The notes beneath the pieces were generated by a model. The model ran no database searches. It was not told the origin of the DNA and saw only the letters and a list, made by a program, of their open reading frames with translations. From positions 1 to 42,500 of the forward strand of contig JAJPIK010000016.1 in assembly GCA_021324795.1 (NCBI GenBank): a stretch of DNA of 42,500 nt, in the 5' to 3' direction. Origin of the DNA: Chloroflexota bacterium (lineage in GTDB: Bacteria; Chloroflexota; UBA6077; FW602-bin22; CADDYW01). Below, one piece after another: positions 15,156 to 23,821 of the stretch (its first letter is position 1; every line of letters begins with the position of its first letter). The position numbers were made by a program, and so were the translations under genes.

Positions 15156-16622
15156 TTATTCAAAAAGCGTGGCTTCCGCCTGAACTTTTAAGTAGGCGAA
15201 CAACGCCGAGCGCTGTTGGATCACGATGTCAGCATAGGCGGGGTCGCCGGCCAGGTTGATCCGCTCTTCCCGATCATTGGCCGCGTCGTACAGTTCTTCA
15301 GCCGTTCGTTGCGCTCCCACCCCATCGCGCTCCGTGCTCGTATCGGTATAGTAGACGTATTTCCAGCGCTCATCCCGACGCATGTAGAAGGGGCGCCGGG
15401 GCAGACCGTACTCACCGAAGACGAAGGGCTTACCAGGTCGGTTTGGTTCGGCGAGCACCGGTGCGAAACTCTGGCCATCAAAGGCCTGGCTCCGCGGAGC
15501 TGGAGCGATCCCCGCGAGGTCCAGAAACGTTGGGACGAAATCTGCCTGGTCGACGAGAGCGTTGGCGCGGCGGCCGGCGGGGATATGGCCAGGCAGACGG
15601 GCAATTAGAGGCAGGCGGGCCGAGCCATCGAAGAAGCAGAACTTGCCGCGCAAGCCGTGCTCGCCCAGCATCTCGCCATGATCAGTCGTGTAAACCACGA
15701 GGGTATTTTGGTCTAGATCCAGGCGATCCAGCGCGTCCAGGATGCGACCGGCGCAGGCATCCATATGGCTGACGTTGCCATAGTAGGCAGCGATAAAACG
15801 GCGGAGCCAGGCGTCGCCTGCCGGTGTGCCAACGCCCGGGTAACAGTGGGCACGTGCCTGGGGAGGCAATTGCGCGAGCTGTTCCGACGACCATTCTGGC
15901 AGAGGCATGTCCTCCGGCCGGTACATGGTGGCGTACTCGGCCGGAGGGGCGAAAGGATTGTGTGGCTTAAGAAAGCTGGCCACGATGAAGAAGGGCTCGT
16001 TACGATAGGTCTCCAGGACGCGGATGGTCTCCCGAGCAACGAAGCTCTCGAAGTGATCTTCCTCCGGTAGCAGCTCGCGCACGTCCAAGGTGTCGTTGTG
16101 GCGGGGCAGCTCCGGCGGGACCCAGGCACTGCGCCCTTCGCTCGGCTGGCGAAAGCAGGTGATCCAGGGAGAGCCGCAGCCACTATCTTCGGCGCCCATG
16201 CCGTAGGTGAAGATACGCGTCTTCGGGCCGAGGTAGTCGAAGTAGGCGCCCATATCCATGTAATAGTCGAAGCCGTGCGTCTGGCCGTCGACCGGGTGCA
16301 TCTTGCCGATCCAGGCCGTGACGTAGCCGGCCTGACCAAAATGGTGGGCGACCGTGCGTGTGCGCAGGGGCAAGGGGGTGTTATTGTTCACGGCGCCGTG
16401 GTGATGCGGGTAAAGCCCAGTTATCATCGTGAAGCGGGCCGGCACGCAGACCGGGTAGGAGCAGAAGTGTTGGTCGAAGCAGAGCCCCTCGGCGGCCAAG
16501 CGGTCGAGGTTTGGTGTTTGTACGACATGGTTACCATAGCAGCCGAGTGCATGACTGCTATGCTGATCGCTAGTAATCCAAAGGATGTTCAATGGGCGCT
16601 TCGACTGATCGTCGCCGTTCAT
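15156..16622 (-). CDS. Sulfatase (formylglycine-dependent, type I)
   Basis: A 488-residue alkaline phosphatase-superfamily sulfatase that hydrolyses a sulfate ester. The Cys-type maturation motif CVPAR (C59-R63) is present; C59 would be converted to formylglycine by an FGE not seen in this window. Metal ligands are suggested by TSDQH near the start (D19) and by YTTDHGEMLGEHG later, with the conserved Lys in GLRGKF. There is no signal peptide, so it probably works in the cytoplasm. Layout resembles choline-sulfatase/iduronate sulfatase-like members but the substrate is unclear. It begins 21 bases after the binding-protein stop. Its ATG has AAGGA about 11 bases upstream, a loose fit. Context points to sulfated sugars taken up by the neighbouring importer. 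Confidence 0.9.
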   Translation of the reverse strand: MNGDDQSKRPLNILWITSDQHSSHALGCYGNHVVQTPNLDRLAAEGLCFDQHFCSYPVCVPARFTMITGLYPHHHGAVNNNTPLPLRTRTVAHHFGQAGYVTAWIGKMHPVDGQTHGFDYYMDMGAYFDYLGPKTRIFTYGMGAEDSGCGSPWITCFRQPSEGRSAWVPPELPRHNDTLDVRELLPEEDHFESFVARETIRVLETYRNEPFFIVASFLKPHNPFAPPAEYATMYRPEDMPLPEWSSEQLAQLPPQARAHCYPGVGTPAGDAWLRRFIAAYYGNVSHMDACAGRILDALDRLDLDQNTLVVYTTDHGEMLGEHGLRGKFCFFDGSARLPLIARLPGHIPAGRRANALVDQADFVPTFLDLAGIAPAPRSQAFDGQSFAPVLAEPNRPGKPFVFGEYGLPRRPFYMRRDERWKYVYYTDTSTERDGVGAQRTAEELYDAANDREERINLAGDPAYADIVIQQRSALFAYLKVQAEATLFE

Positions 16623-16643
16623 TGGTTCATCGTTCCTTGCACT

Positions 16644-18098
16644 TTATGACGTTGGCGCCTTCGCCTGAAGCAGCTTGTTCATCTGTGGATCGATCTCTTT
16701 CATGACCTGCTCAGCGGTCTTCGAGCCGTCCCAGAGGAAGCCGAGCTCTTTGGTCAGCATTGCCTCGATCTCAGACCAGTTCCAGACGAAAGGATTCGGG
16801 TGAACGAAGCTCATCCCGTCGAGGAAGACCTTGCCGTGGGCTGGCGGTCCGTCCGGTTTCTCCCAGAACTTCTTCGCTACCGAGATTCGGCTCGGCAGCT
16901 CGGCGCCGCCGGCGGCGAGCGCATTTTGCGCTTCCACGCTGCAGAGATAGGCCGAGAGCAGCCACGCTTCCTCGCTATGCTTGGATTGCACGCTTATTGA
17001 CCAGGCCGGCCCGCTCGATTGATTGACGAAGCCGGCTTTGCCGGCGGGTAGGGCGCCCGCGTCCCAGGTAAAGCTCTTGACCTGAGCCCGATAATAGGTC
17101 GTCTTAGAAATCGTCTCGGTCGTCATGCCGATCTTGCCGAGACTGAACAGGACGTCGGCGTTCTGGGTGCTCAAGGCGTCCGGAGTCGGCGCCACGTGAT
17201 ATTTTTGGATCAGATCCTGAAGAAACTGAAAGGCGGCCACGGTCGCCGGATTGGTCATCTGCGAGGCGGTACGGTCTTCATTCATGAAATGGCCCCCGGC
17301 TGCCCACACCCACGGCGAATAATCGATAAAGCTGGGCTCCACGAGATAGCCATATTGGATCGGATCCCGCTGGCCGGCGGTCTTTTGGGTCAGGTGCTGC
17401 GCCGCGTCCAAAAAGGTGTCCCAATTCCAGCTCTTGTCTGTGTAATCCAAGGCCGGCAGCTTAACACTCGCCTTTTCAAACATGGACTGATTGAAGAAAA
17501 GCCCGCGATTGTCGACCTGGCTGGGTAGCGCGCGCAGTTTCCCATCCCAGGTGTACGCGACAACGCCCGCCTTGAAGAAATCCGTAAAATCATACTTCGT
17601 CGACGTTGCCAAAGGCCCGAGGTCCAGCAACTGATTCCGGGCGACCCAGGCCCCCAGGTTTTGCGCGTTCATCCAGAAAGCATCGGGCGCCACGCCGCCC
17701 GCGGCCCGAGTTAGCATCGTCGGCCAATAGTCAGTGGTGATCGCCGTGAAGGTCACGCTAATCGTTGGATTTTGCTTCTGGAAGGTGGCGATCAGCTTAT
17801 CATAAATTTTGGCGGTATCGACCGCGCTCCAGTTAGTCGCCTGGAGGTGAACGGCACTTGCGCTCGATGCCGCCGTGCTCGCGGTGGGCCTAGCCGCCGG
17901 CTTAGCAGCAGTGGTGGGAGCCGGAGCGGCGGAGGCGGCCGGGGCCACTGGCTTGGACGCCGCGGTTGGCCCTGACGGGATAGACTGGCTACAAGCAATC
18001 AGCCCAGCGCTGGCGGCCAGTCCAATTGCCGAGGCGACGAGAGCACGTCGACCGAGGCGTCGTGAGGACAATCTGCTAGACCGAGGAGAAGGCTCCAT
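16644..18098 (-). CDS. ABC sugar transporter substrate-binding lipoprotein (CUT1 family)
   Basis: A 484-residue solute-binding protein. The leader has twin arginines (GRRALVASAIG, R17-R18, plus R13-R14) and a lipobox ending LIAC, giving lipidation at C36. An Ala/Pro/Thr-rich linker runs to about residue 80, followed by a family 1 binding domain (VHLQATNWSAVDTAKIYDKL onward). GAAGGGGG lies seven bases before the ATG. It lies 165 nt downstream of the second permease and directly before the sulfatase, and is the second binding protein of this locus. It may give the same permease pair another specificity or be linked functionally to the sulfatase. Confidence 0.92.
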   Translation of the reverse strand: MEPSPRSSRLSSRRLGRRALVASAIGLAASAGLIACSQSIPSGPTAASKPVAPAASAAPAPTTAAKPAARPTASTAASSASAVHLQATNWSAVDTAKIYDKLIATFQKQNPTISVTFTAITTDYWPTMLTRAAGGVAPDAFWMNAQNLGAWVARNQLLDLGPLATSTKYDFTDFFKAGVVAYTWDGKLRALPSQVDNRGLFFNQSMFEKASVKLPALDYTDKSWNWDTFLDAAQHLTQKTAGQRDPIQYGYLVEPSFIDYSPWVWAAGGHFMNEDRTASQMTNPATVAAFQFLQDLIQKYHVAPTPDALSTQNADVLFSLGKIGMTTETISKTTYYRAQVKSFTWDAGALPAGKAGFVNQSSGPAWSISVQSKHSEEAWLLSAYLCSVEAQNALAAGGAELPSRISVAKKFWEKPDGPPAHGKVFLDGMSFVHPNPFVWNWSEIEAMLTKELGFLWDGSKTAEQVMKEIDPQMNKLLQAKAPTS

Positions 18099-18263
18099 TA
18101 GCGAACCCCCTTCTGCTAGGCAACATCGTTAATTTTCTTACTTTCATGGCAGAGCAAACAACTGACACGCGTTCCCGCCAGGGATCCTCTGTTTCGTTTC
18201 CTCGGCTATATGGCCTACTACCACGGTAGATTCCTCTCGGTCATTCAGCCAGCTTGAACACTA

Positions 18264-19157
18264 TTACCCCTTCACGGCCCCCGCCGCAAGGCCCTTGACC
18301 AACCAGTTCTGGAGTAAGAGAAACACGACGACGATTGGCAAGGCGGTCAGCACGGTCATCGCAAACATCTCACCAAAGCTGTAATAGCCCAGCGACGCGC
18401 CGGACGCGGCGAGCTGATTCGCGAGCACCGATTGCAAGGCGACAGTGAGCGTCTTCATATCATTAGAGAACAGGAAGACGAATGCAAAAAGGTACTCGTT
18501 CCAGGCCAGGATGAAACAGAACAGACCGGCCGTTACCACCCCGGGTGCCGCTAGTGGAAAGATGATCCGGAACAACGCGCCCAAGCGGCTGCAGCCATCG
18601 ACCAGCGCGGCATCTTCGAGCTCGGCGGGTAGGCTGCGAAAGTAAGCCCGAAGCAGCCAGGTGCAAAACGGTACCGAGAACGAGGTATAGGTGATGATCA
18701 GGCTCTGATAGGTATTTTGCCAGCCTAGTCCGGCCATCATGACGAAAATCGGCACGACAATCATGACGCCCGGTACGATGTAGGCTGCCAGGAATGGCCT
18801 CCCCATTGCCTGAGCGAACCAGAAGCGCTGCCGGGCCAGGCTGTAGGCAGCCAGCGTCGAAACCAGGACGGCGATGAACATCGTCGAGACAGCGTAGATG
18901 GTGCTATTGAGAAACCAGCGCCCGAACTGCGGGTCGAGGAGAATCCGGAAGTAGTGCTGGACCGTCACCGCGGTCAGGCCCAGGTTTACCTCGGTGATCG
19001 TGATCTGATTATCCGGCTGGATTGACGTCTTGATCATCCAATAAATGGGCAGGAAATAGAACAGGACGACGATCCAGCAGACCGGGGCACGTAGGCGAGA
19101 TAGGCGGAAGGATCGCTGCTTGGCGCTTGACGAGCGCTGAGAAAAGTGCAGACTCAC
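18264..19157 (-). CDS. ABC sugar transporter permease (MalG-type)
   Basis: A 297-residue inner-membrane permease with about six helices and the EAA loop LEDAALVDGCSRLGALFRIIFP. It starts with GTG at 19157, overlapping the stop of the upstream permease by four bases (GTGA), which implies translational coupling. The 165 nt after its stop hold no gene, only a short inverted repeat CTACC-AC-GGTAG (about 18217-18228). Confidence 0.92.
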   Translation of the reverse strand: MSLHFSQRSSSAKQRSFRLSRLRAPVCWIVVLFYFLPIYWMIKTSIQPDNQITITEVNLGLTAVTVQHYFRILLDPQFGRWFLNSTIYAVSTMFIAVLVSTLAAYSLARQRFWFAQAMGRPFLAAYIVPGVMIVVPIFVMMAGLGWQNTYQSLIITYTSFSVPFCTWLLRAYFRSLPAELEDAALVDGCSRLGALFRIIFPLAAPGVVTAGLFCFILAWNEYLFAFVFLFSNDMKTLTVALQSVLANQLAASGASLGYYSFGEMFAMTVLTALPIVVVFLLLQNWLVKGLAAGAVKG

Positions 19158-20164
19158 GCTTGCTGGACCTCCTCGCGGTCGAGTGAGAGGAAGAGGAACG
19201 TCAAGACCGCGAGAACAAGGAACATAAAGGCAGTGACCGCGGCGGCGTGGCCGGCGCTATAAACGACGAACGCCTCGTTGTACACCAGAATTGGCAAGAC
19301 GAAGGTTCCGTTCAGCGGACCACCGCCGGTCAGCAGCCAGACCAGATCGAACTGGTTGAAAGTCGAGATGCTCCGCAAGATCGCCGCGATGATAATGACT
19401 GGCTTCAGCAGGGGCAGAGTAATGCTCCAAAACTCCTGCCACGCCGTCGCGCCATCGACTTTTGCCGCGTCGGACATCTCGGCCGGCAGGGCTTGCATCC
19501 CCGCTAAAAGGACTAAGAACACGAACGGGAAGCCTTTCCAAACAAACACGAGAATCGTGGCGATGAACGCCGTCGTTGGCTGGGAGAGCCAGTCATACGA
19601 AAATTGTACCGGCTGCTGTTGAACGAGTGAAAGCACGGCCCGAATGATCTGATTCACCAGGCCGAATTCCGGCGAAAGCATCGCCCGGAAGACGAAGGCG
19701 ACGACGACCGGCGGAATCGCCCAGGGCAGAATCGCCAGACTGCGGACGACACTCACCCCCTTGAACGGGTTAACGAGCATCAGAGCGGCGATCATGCCCA
19801 AGATCAGTTCCAGGCTGACGTCCCCAAACGTCAGCAGAATCGAATGTAGCACCGCGATGCGGAAGCGGTCGTTGCCAATGAAAAGCCAGACAAAATTGTT
19901 CAGTCCGGCGAAAGTCACCCCTTGATCGGGATGCAGCACATTCTTGTTAAAGAATGCGAGCCCGAGCTCGTAGAGGACCGGGTAGGCGAGCACCACGGCC
20001 AGCACGAGCACGGCCGGTCCAAGGCAGATCATCGCCAGCACTGCCTCCGAATTGCGGAGGCGGTAGAGACGGGATGTCGTCGAAGGACGGACCAAGGAAG
20101 CCGGGGCGAACTGGCTGATGCCTACCCCTGTTGGATTGCCTGTTTCACGTCGTTTTTCGCCCAC
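19154..20164 (-). CDS. ABC sugar transporter permease (MalF-type)
   Basis: A 336-residue permease with a long N-terminal cytoplasmic segment (to about residue 38) and about six helices. The EAA loop reads MSDAAKVDGATAWQEFWSITLP. The longest start is GTG 20164, which overlaps the end of the binding-protein gene by 43 bases. No shorter start with a good ribosome site was found, though a TTG near 20098 is possible. It is coupled to the following permease by a 4-base overlap. Confidence 0.9.
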   Translation of the reverse strand: MGEKRRETGNPTGVGISQFAPASLVRPSTTSRLYRLRNSEAVLAMICLGPAVLVLAVVLAYPVLYELGLAFFNKNVLHPDQGVTFAGLNNFVWLFIGNDRFRIAVLHSILLTFGDVSLELILGMIAALMLVNPFKGVSVVRSLAILPWAIPPVVVAFVFRAMLSPEFGLVNQIIRAVLSLVQQQPVQFSYDWLSQPTTAFIATILVFVWKGFPFVFLVLLAGMQALPAEMSDAAKVDGATAWQEFWSITLPLLKPVIIIAAILRSISTFNQFDLVWLLTGGGPLNGTFVLPILVYNEAFVVYSAGHAAAVTAFMFLVLAVLTFLFLSLDREEVQQA

Positions 20165-21549
20165 TGCAACGCCGCCTTGATGTCAGAATCTGACTTGGCC
20201 TGGGAAACCTTGATCAACAGGTTCCGATAGGTATCCGCTGCGACGAGTTGATTGCCGGCCGGACTTGGTCCCCAGTCCTCACCTGGAAAGGTATCGTACT
20301 TGACGGCCTCCGTCCCGGCTTTGATCACCGATTGGGCCGGCTTGGGAACCTGACTGAACCACTTTTGATCGGTCGCGACCGAGATGCGCTGCGGAATGAG
20401 CCCCCAATCGTAGGAGAGAAACGCTCGGGTGTAGACGTCCGTGCTGTAGAACCAGCTCATAAACTTTCGGACCAAGTCGGCATATTTCGTCTGCGCCCCG
20501 ATCGCGAAATAGGTGATGCCGTTGAAACCACTCCGGTCCTTCTTGCTCGATGGTCCCCAGGGAATCAATTGAGAGGCGGTATTGTTCGTGACTTCCGGGT
20601 GTTGTTTCTCCCCACTAACCAGTGCGACGCCCATCGACGTGCTGTCAATCTCAATCGCGATTTTCCCTTCGGTATATAAGTTACGGGTATCGCCATACTG
20701 CAAGTTGGTATAGCCGGGCGCTGCGTACGGAAGGATGGTGTTTACCGCCTTCATCGCCTGAAAAACCTGCTCGCTGTCGATGACGATATTGCCTTTCTCG
20801 TCGAAGGTGTACCCCTCGTTTGGTCCGACGAAGTTCTGGAAAAATGGCGGAGCGTGAACCGAGGCAAAATAGGCCGAGACGCCAAAGCGCTGCTGCCCCG
20901 CCGACGTTGTACCGGTCAGCTTCTTCGCCGCCGTGATAAGCTCGTCGGTAGTTTCGGGGGGCTTGATCCCCGCTTCGTCAAGCCAATCCTTGCGATAATG
21001 CATCACGTGCGGATAGCCCAAGAGAGGGATACCGTAAAGCTTCCCCTGCCAGGTCCCGAAGGTAATCGAAACCTTCGGGAAGTCATCTTTGCCGATTTGA
21101 TTGACGAGATCGTCGACCGGCAGTAGGAAGCCTTGCTGGCCCCATTGGACCGTGCGATCCGAGGTGTCGGGGTCGAGAATATCGGGCTCGACGTGCGCCG
21201 CGAAGGAAGCTGCTAGCTTCTGATTCTCTGGATTCCCGGCAGTGACGTCGTCGACTTCAATCGTCGCATTGTTCTGTTTGCCGAACTCAGCGAATATCGT
21301 TGGTCGCGCTTGAAAGCGTGGATTGGTCGGCATGAAGGTCCAGTAGACGAGCTTGGTCACACCGGCCGGGGCGGGAGCGGCGGTCGCGGCAGGAGCCGAC
21401 GCCGAGCCGGAGGTCGGCGCGGTCGCTGGCGGGGTTGGCGCCGAGGATCCCCCACCGGAAGTGGTAGTGCCGCTCGAGCACGCCATGACCGCCAACGTCG
21501 CAGCGCTAATCGAGCTGGCCAGAAAGGCACGACGCGATAGAGCCTTCAT
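20122..21549 (-). CDS. ABC sugar transporter substrate-binding lipoprotein (CUT1 family)
   Basis: A 475-residue solute-binding protein and first gene of the second importer operon. The leader is a near-perfect Tat signal (SRRAFLASS, R6-R7) with lipobox VMAC, so lipidation at C24 is expected. A Gly/Ser/Ala/Pro/Thr-rich linker reaches about residue 65 before the binding domain (VTKLVYWTFMPTNPRF). Start ATG 21549 is chosen because the promoter at 21620-21648 overlaps the longest possible start (21648), which therefore cannot be used. A GTG at 21564 with AAGGGG just upstream is the only serious alternative. Its stop lies inside the beginning of the permease gene. Confidence 0.92.
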   Translation of the reverse strand: MKALSRRAFLASSISAATLAVMACSSGTTTSGGGSSAPTPPATAPTSGSASAPAATAAPAPAGVTKLVYWTFMPTNPRFQARPTIFAEFGKQNNATIEVDDVTAGNPENQKLAASFAAHVEPDILDPDTSDRTVQWGQQGFLLPVDDLVNQIGKDDFPKVSITFGTWQGKLYGIPLLGYPHVMHYRKDWLDEAGIKPPETTDELITAAKKLTGTTSAGQQRFGVSAYFASVHAPPFFQNFVGPNEGYTFDEKGNIVIDSEQVFQAMKAVNTILPYAAPGYTNLQYGDTRNLYTEGKIAIEIDSTSMGVALVSGEKQHPEVTNNTASQLIPWGPSSKKDRSGFNGITYFAIGAQTKYADLVRKFMSWFYSTDVYTRAFLSYDWGLIPQRISVATDQKWFSQVPKPAQSVIKAGTEAVKYDTFPGEDWGPSPAGNQLVAADTYRNLLIKVSQAKSDSDIKAALQWAKNDVKQAIQQG

Positions 21550-21619
21550 GTTATTAACACTCACTTTCCCCTTGCCATTCCCAAGATGCAAACTGTCTGA
21601 GCACGGTAGCTCCTCGCCC

Positions 21620-21648
21620 ATAGTAGTCATCTGCCCAAAGTGTGTCAA
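21620..21648 (-). promoter_or_regulatory. Sigma70-type promoter of the second sugar importer
   Basis: On the minus strand: consensus TTGACA (21648-21643), a 17-bp spacer and TACTAT (21625-21620). It gives a leader of about 64 nt to ATG 21549. Confidence 0.7.
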
Positions 21649-21823
21649 CCATGCTGCGCATATGTTCCGTATAGCGCATAAAGTTCGCTGTTCGAAAGGA
21701 GTTCAATGAGAACCATATCTCCGGGCCTTATCACGACGACTCGCCGAGCAAGGAGATCGACAAGGTCTCCTTCGTGCCCCGGTCGATCTCCGGCGTGGTT
21801 ACCAGACAGGCAACACTTGAATA

Positions 21824-23710
21824 TTGGTTGCGTTTTCGACGATACTATCAACCAATGTTGAACTCTTTCATCCGAGCCAAGTTGCGCCGGACGGCTACGC
21901 CGCGCTTGGTCAGGCAACGCACGACGAAGATGTCGCCCTGCCAGAGCGGATTGACCGCCGAATCGATGCGTTTGTTCATCAGCAGGGTCGAGCCGCGAAC
22001 GACCGGCCGGTCGTGACTAGTTTCTGGTCCTCACCGACGAGTAGGCCGCGTCTGATGCGCGCTGCCTGGGCCGCGGTCGTGCTCGTCGCTTTGATCGCGG
22101 TCTTCCTGCTCGTCGAGCCGTTGGTTGGGCCAGGGGGGGCTGGACCAAGTGTGGCTGCGGCTTACCCGTGTGACGACCAGAGCGTGTGCGCGGTCGCCGT
22201 GCGTTTCAAGGGACCAGTCGATCACACCGCAGTCGAAAAGACGATCCAGGTGAATCCGCCAGCGCCGTTGACGTTTCGCTGGCAGGGTGACACGCTGTTC
22301 GTCAAACCGACCCAGCCCTTGCAGCCAAGTGCGCATTACACCTTGAGCCTGCAGGTAGACGCCAGTAATCCGCGCGCGACGCCGGTCGCGGTGCGATTTG
22401 TCGTCGCCGTGCTCACGCAAACCGTTGTCATTGCGAAGGGCGTAGGAGTGAGCACGCCGTCTCTGACAGGTGATCTTCCAAGGCCGGCCAGTGGAGGTGG
22501 ACCGGTCGCGGCGAGCACAGTGCGGACGACGCCGACTGTAACGACTACCGTGGAGTTAGCGACGCCTCTGGCCAACTCGGCCAACTGTTCGATCCAGCCG
22601 GTACGTGGCTTCGGCACCCTCTATCAGGCCCAACCGGCGATCGCGAGTCGCCTTGGCTGCGCCCGCGATGCCGAAAGCGCGCTCGGTCTCGTCGTCCAAC
22701 CCTTTGCCAACGGTTTGATGATCGAGCGAGATGATCAGAAACAGATTCTCGCCCTGATCGACGGCCAGGGCTGGCGCAGCTATTCAGATACGTCGAATAG
22801 TGCCGCTGACGCCGCGCCCCCCACGACAGGAGAGCCAGTCAGTACCCTTAGCAAGGTCTGGCGCGCGCATCCGGACCTCCAGACCAGCCTCGGCAAGACC
22901 ACTACGACACAACAAGCGGAGACCGGTGCCGTCGAGACGTTCGAGCACGGGACGATGCTCTGGACACCGGATCATGTTATTTATGTTTTATATGACGATG
23001 GAAGTTGGACGAAGGCGATCGATACCTTCCAGGATCTGATGGCGACGGCGACATCCCTGGCCGTGCCCAGCCTGACCGCGACCGTGCCAATCACGCTGAG
23101 CCCTACCACGACGATAACCGCCTCTTTAGCCATGGGAACGCCACCGGTGACACCGACGATGACTGTTACCCCGACACCCGGCACACCCAGCCCGACGCCA
23201 ACTTTTGTCAACACCGCCAACTGCGCGAGTCAACCGACCGGCAGCTTTGGCGCGATTTTCCACGACCACCTCGAGGTAGCAGGTAAGCTTGGCTGCCCGA
23301 GTAGCTCACAACAGAGCATTCCAATGGCGGTCGAGCCTTTCGAGCATGGGGCAATGCTCTGGCGAGGCGATACCCACCTGATCATCGTCATCTGGTCAAA
23401 TGGTCGCTGGGCTGCCTACAAGGATACTTATCAGGATGGTGAGGTGCTGAGTGACGTTGGCCCAGCGCCGGCGGGAAAATTCGTACCGGTTCGCGGCTTC
23501 GGCAAACTCTGGCGTCAACAGACCGGCTTACGTGACAGCCTCGGCTGGGCGACCGCTCCGGAACAAGGATTGGACGGTGCCGTCCAGGAATTCGCTAACG
23601 GCCGCATGCTCTGGACCGCGGATAAGACGATCTATGTGCTCTATCTCAGCGAAACGAGCGAAAAGTTCGTCGACACCTACGTGCCGCCGATGCCACTGCC
23701 GAGGGGATAG
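21824..23710 (+). CDS. Membrane-anchored secreted protein with Ig-like domain and four FxxGxMLW repeats
   Basis: About 628 residues from a TTG at 21824. The true start is unsure and could be as late as the ATG before MRAAWAAVVLVALIAVFLLV at 22053. One membrane helix (about 78-98) is followed by an SbsA/Big_5-like beta domain (VAVRFKGPVDHTAVEKTIQV to VRFVVAV), then four copies of a repeat of about 65 residues. The repeats contain GFGxL(Y/W), LG, a VxxFxxGxM(L/I) strand and an (I/V)YVLYxDGxW strand. A Thr/Pro linker (residues about 410-463) splits them into two pairs. Copies 1 and 3 begin with a conserved NC. Such repeats are common on Chloroflexota cell surfaces and may bind wall or glycan material; the function is unknown. 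It diverges from the importer promoter. Confidence 0.75.
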   Translation: MVAFSTILSTNVELFHPSQVAPDGYAALGQATHDEDVALPERIDRRIDAFVHQQGRAANDRPVVTSFWSSPTSRPRLMRAAWAAVVLVALIAVFLLVEPLVGPGGAGPSVAAAYPCDDQSVCAVAVRFKGPVDHTAVEKTIQVNPPAPLTFRWQGDTLFVKPTQPLQPSAHYTLSLQVDASNPRATPVAVRFVVAVLTQTVVIAKGVGVSTPSLTGDLPRPASGGGPVAASTVRTTPTVTTTVELATPLANSANCSIQPVRGFGTLYQAQPAIASRLGCARDAESALGLVVQPFANGLMIERDDQKQILALIDGQGWRSYSDTSNSAADAAPPTTGEPVSTLSKVWRAHPDLQTSLGKTTTTQQAETGAVETFEHGTMLWTPDHVIYVLYDDGSWTKAIDTFQDLMATATSLAVPSLTATVPITLSPTTTITASLAMGTPPVTPTMTVTPTPGTPSPTPTFVNTANCASQPTGSFGAIFHDHLEVAGKLGCPSSSQQSIPMAVEPFEHGAMLWRGDTHLIIVIWSNGRWAAYKDTYQDGEVLSDVGPAPAGKFVPVRGFGKLWRQQTGLRDSLGWATAPEQGLDGAVQEFANGRMLWTADKTIYVLYLSETSEKFVDTYVPPMPLPRG

Positions 23711-23727
23711 GCAACTCGGCCTGGTCG

Positions 23728-23756
23728 TTGCGTCAGCTACGTTCCGCCGCTACAAT
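23728..23756 (+). promoter_or_regulatory. Sigma70-type promoter of the beta-propeller gene
   Basis: TTGCGT (23728-23733), a 17-bp spacer and TACAAT (23751-23756). It lies 17 bases after the preceding stop and gives a leader of about 60 nt before ATG 23822. Confidence 0.55.
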
Positions 23757-23821
23757 GCCTGTAGCAAGCGGGGGCTGGGCTAACTCATATTTTTGACGGG
23801 ACATTTGAGGAGCTACCTACC

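Noticed and set aside
21706..21861. 51-codon frame with AAGGAG four bases before ATG 21706
   Set aside because: The product is low-complexity (TTTRRARRSTRS) and a different frame of the same bases has the coding-like composition.
21645..21917. 90-codon minus-strand frame upstream of the second importer
   Set aside because: It runs across the -35 box of the importer promoter and has no ribosome site or family resemblance.
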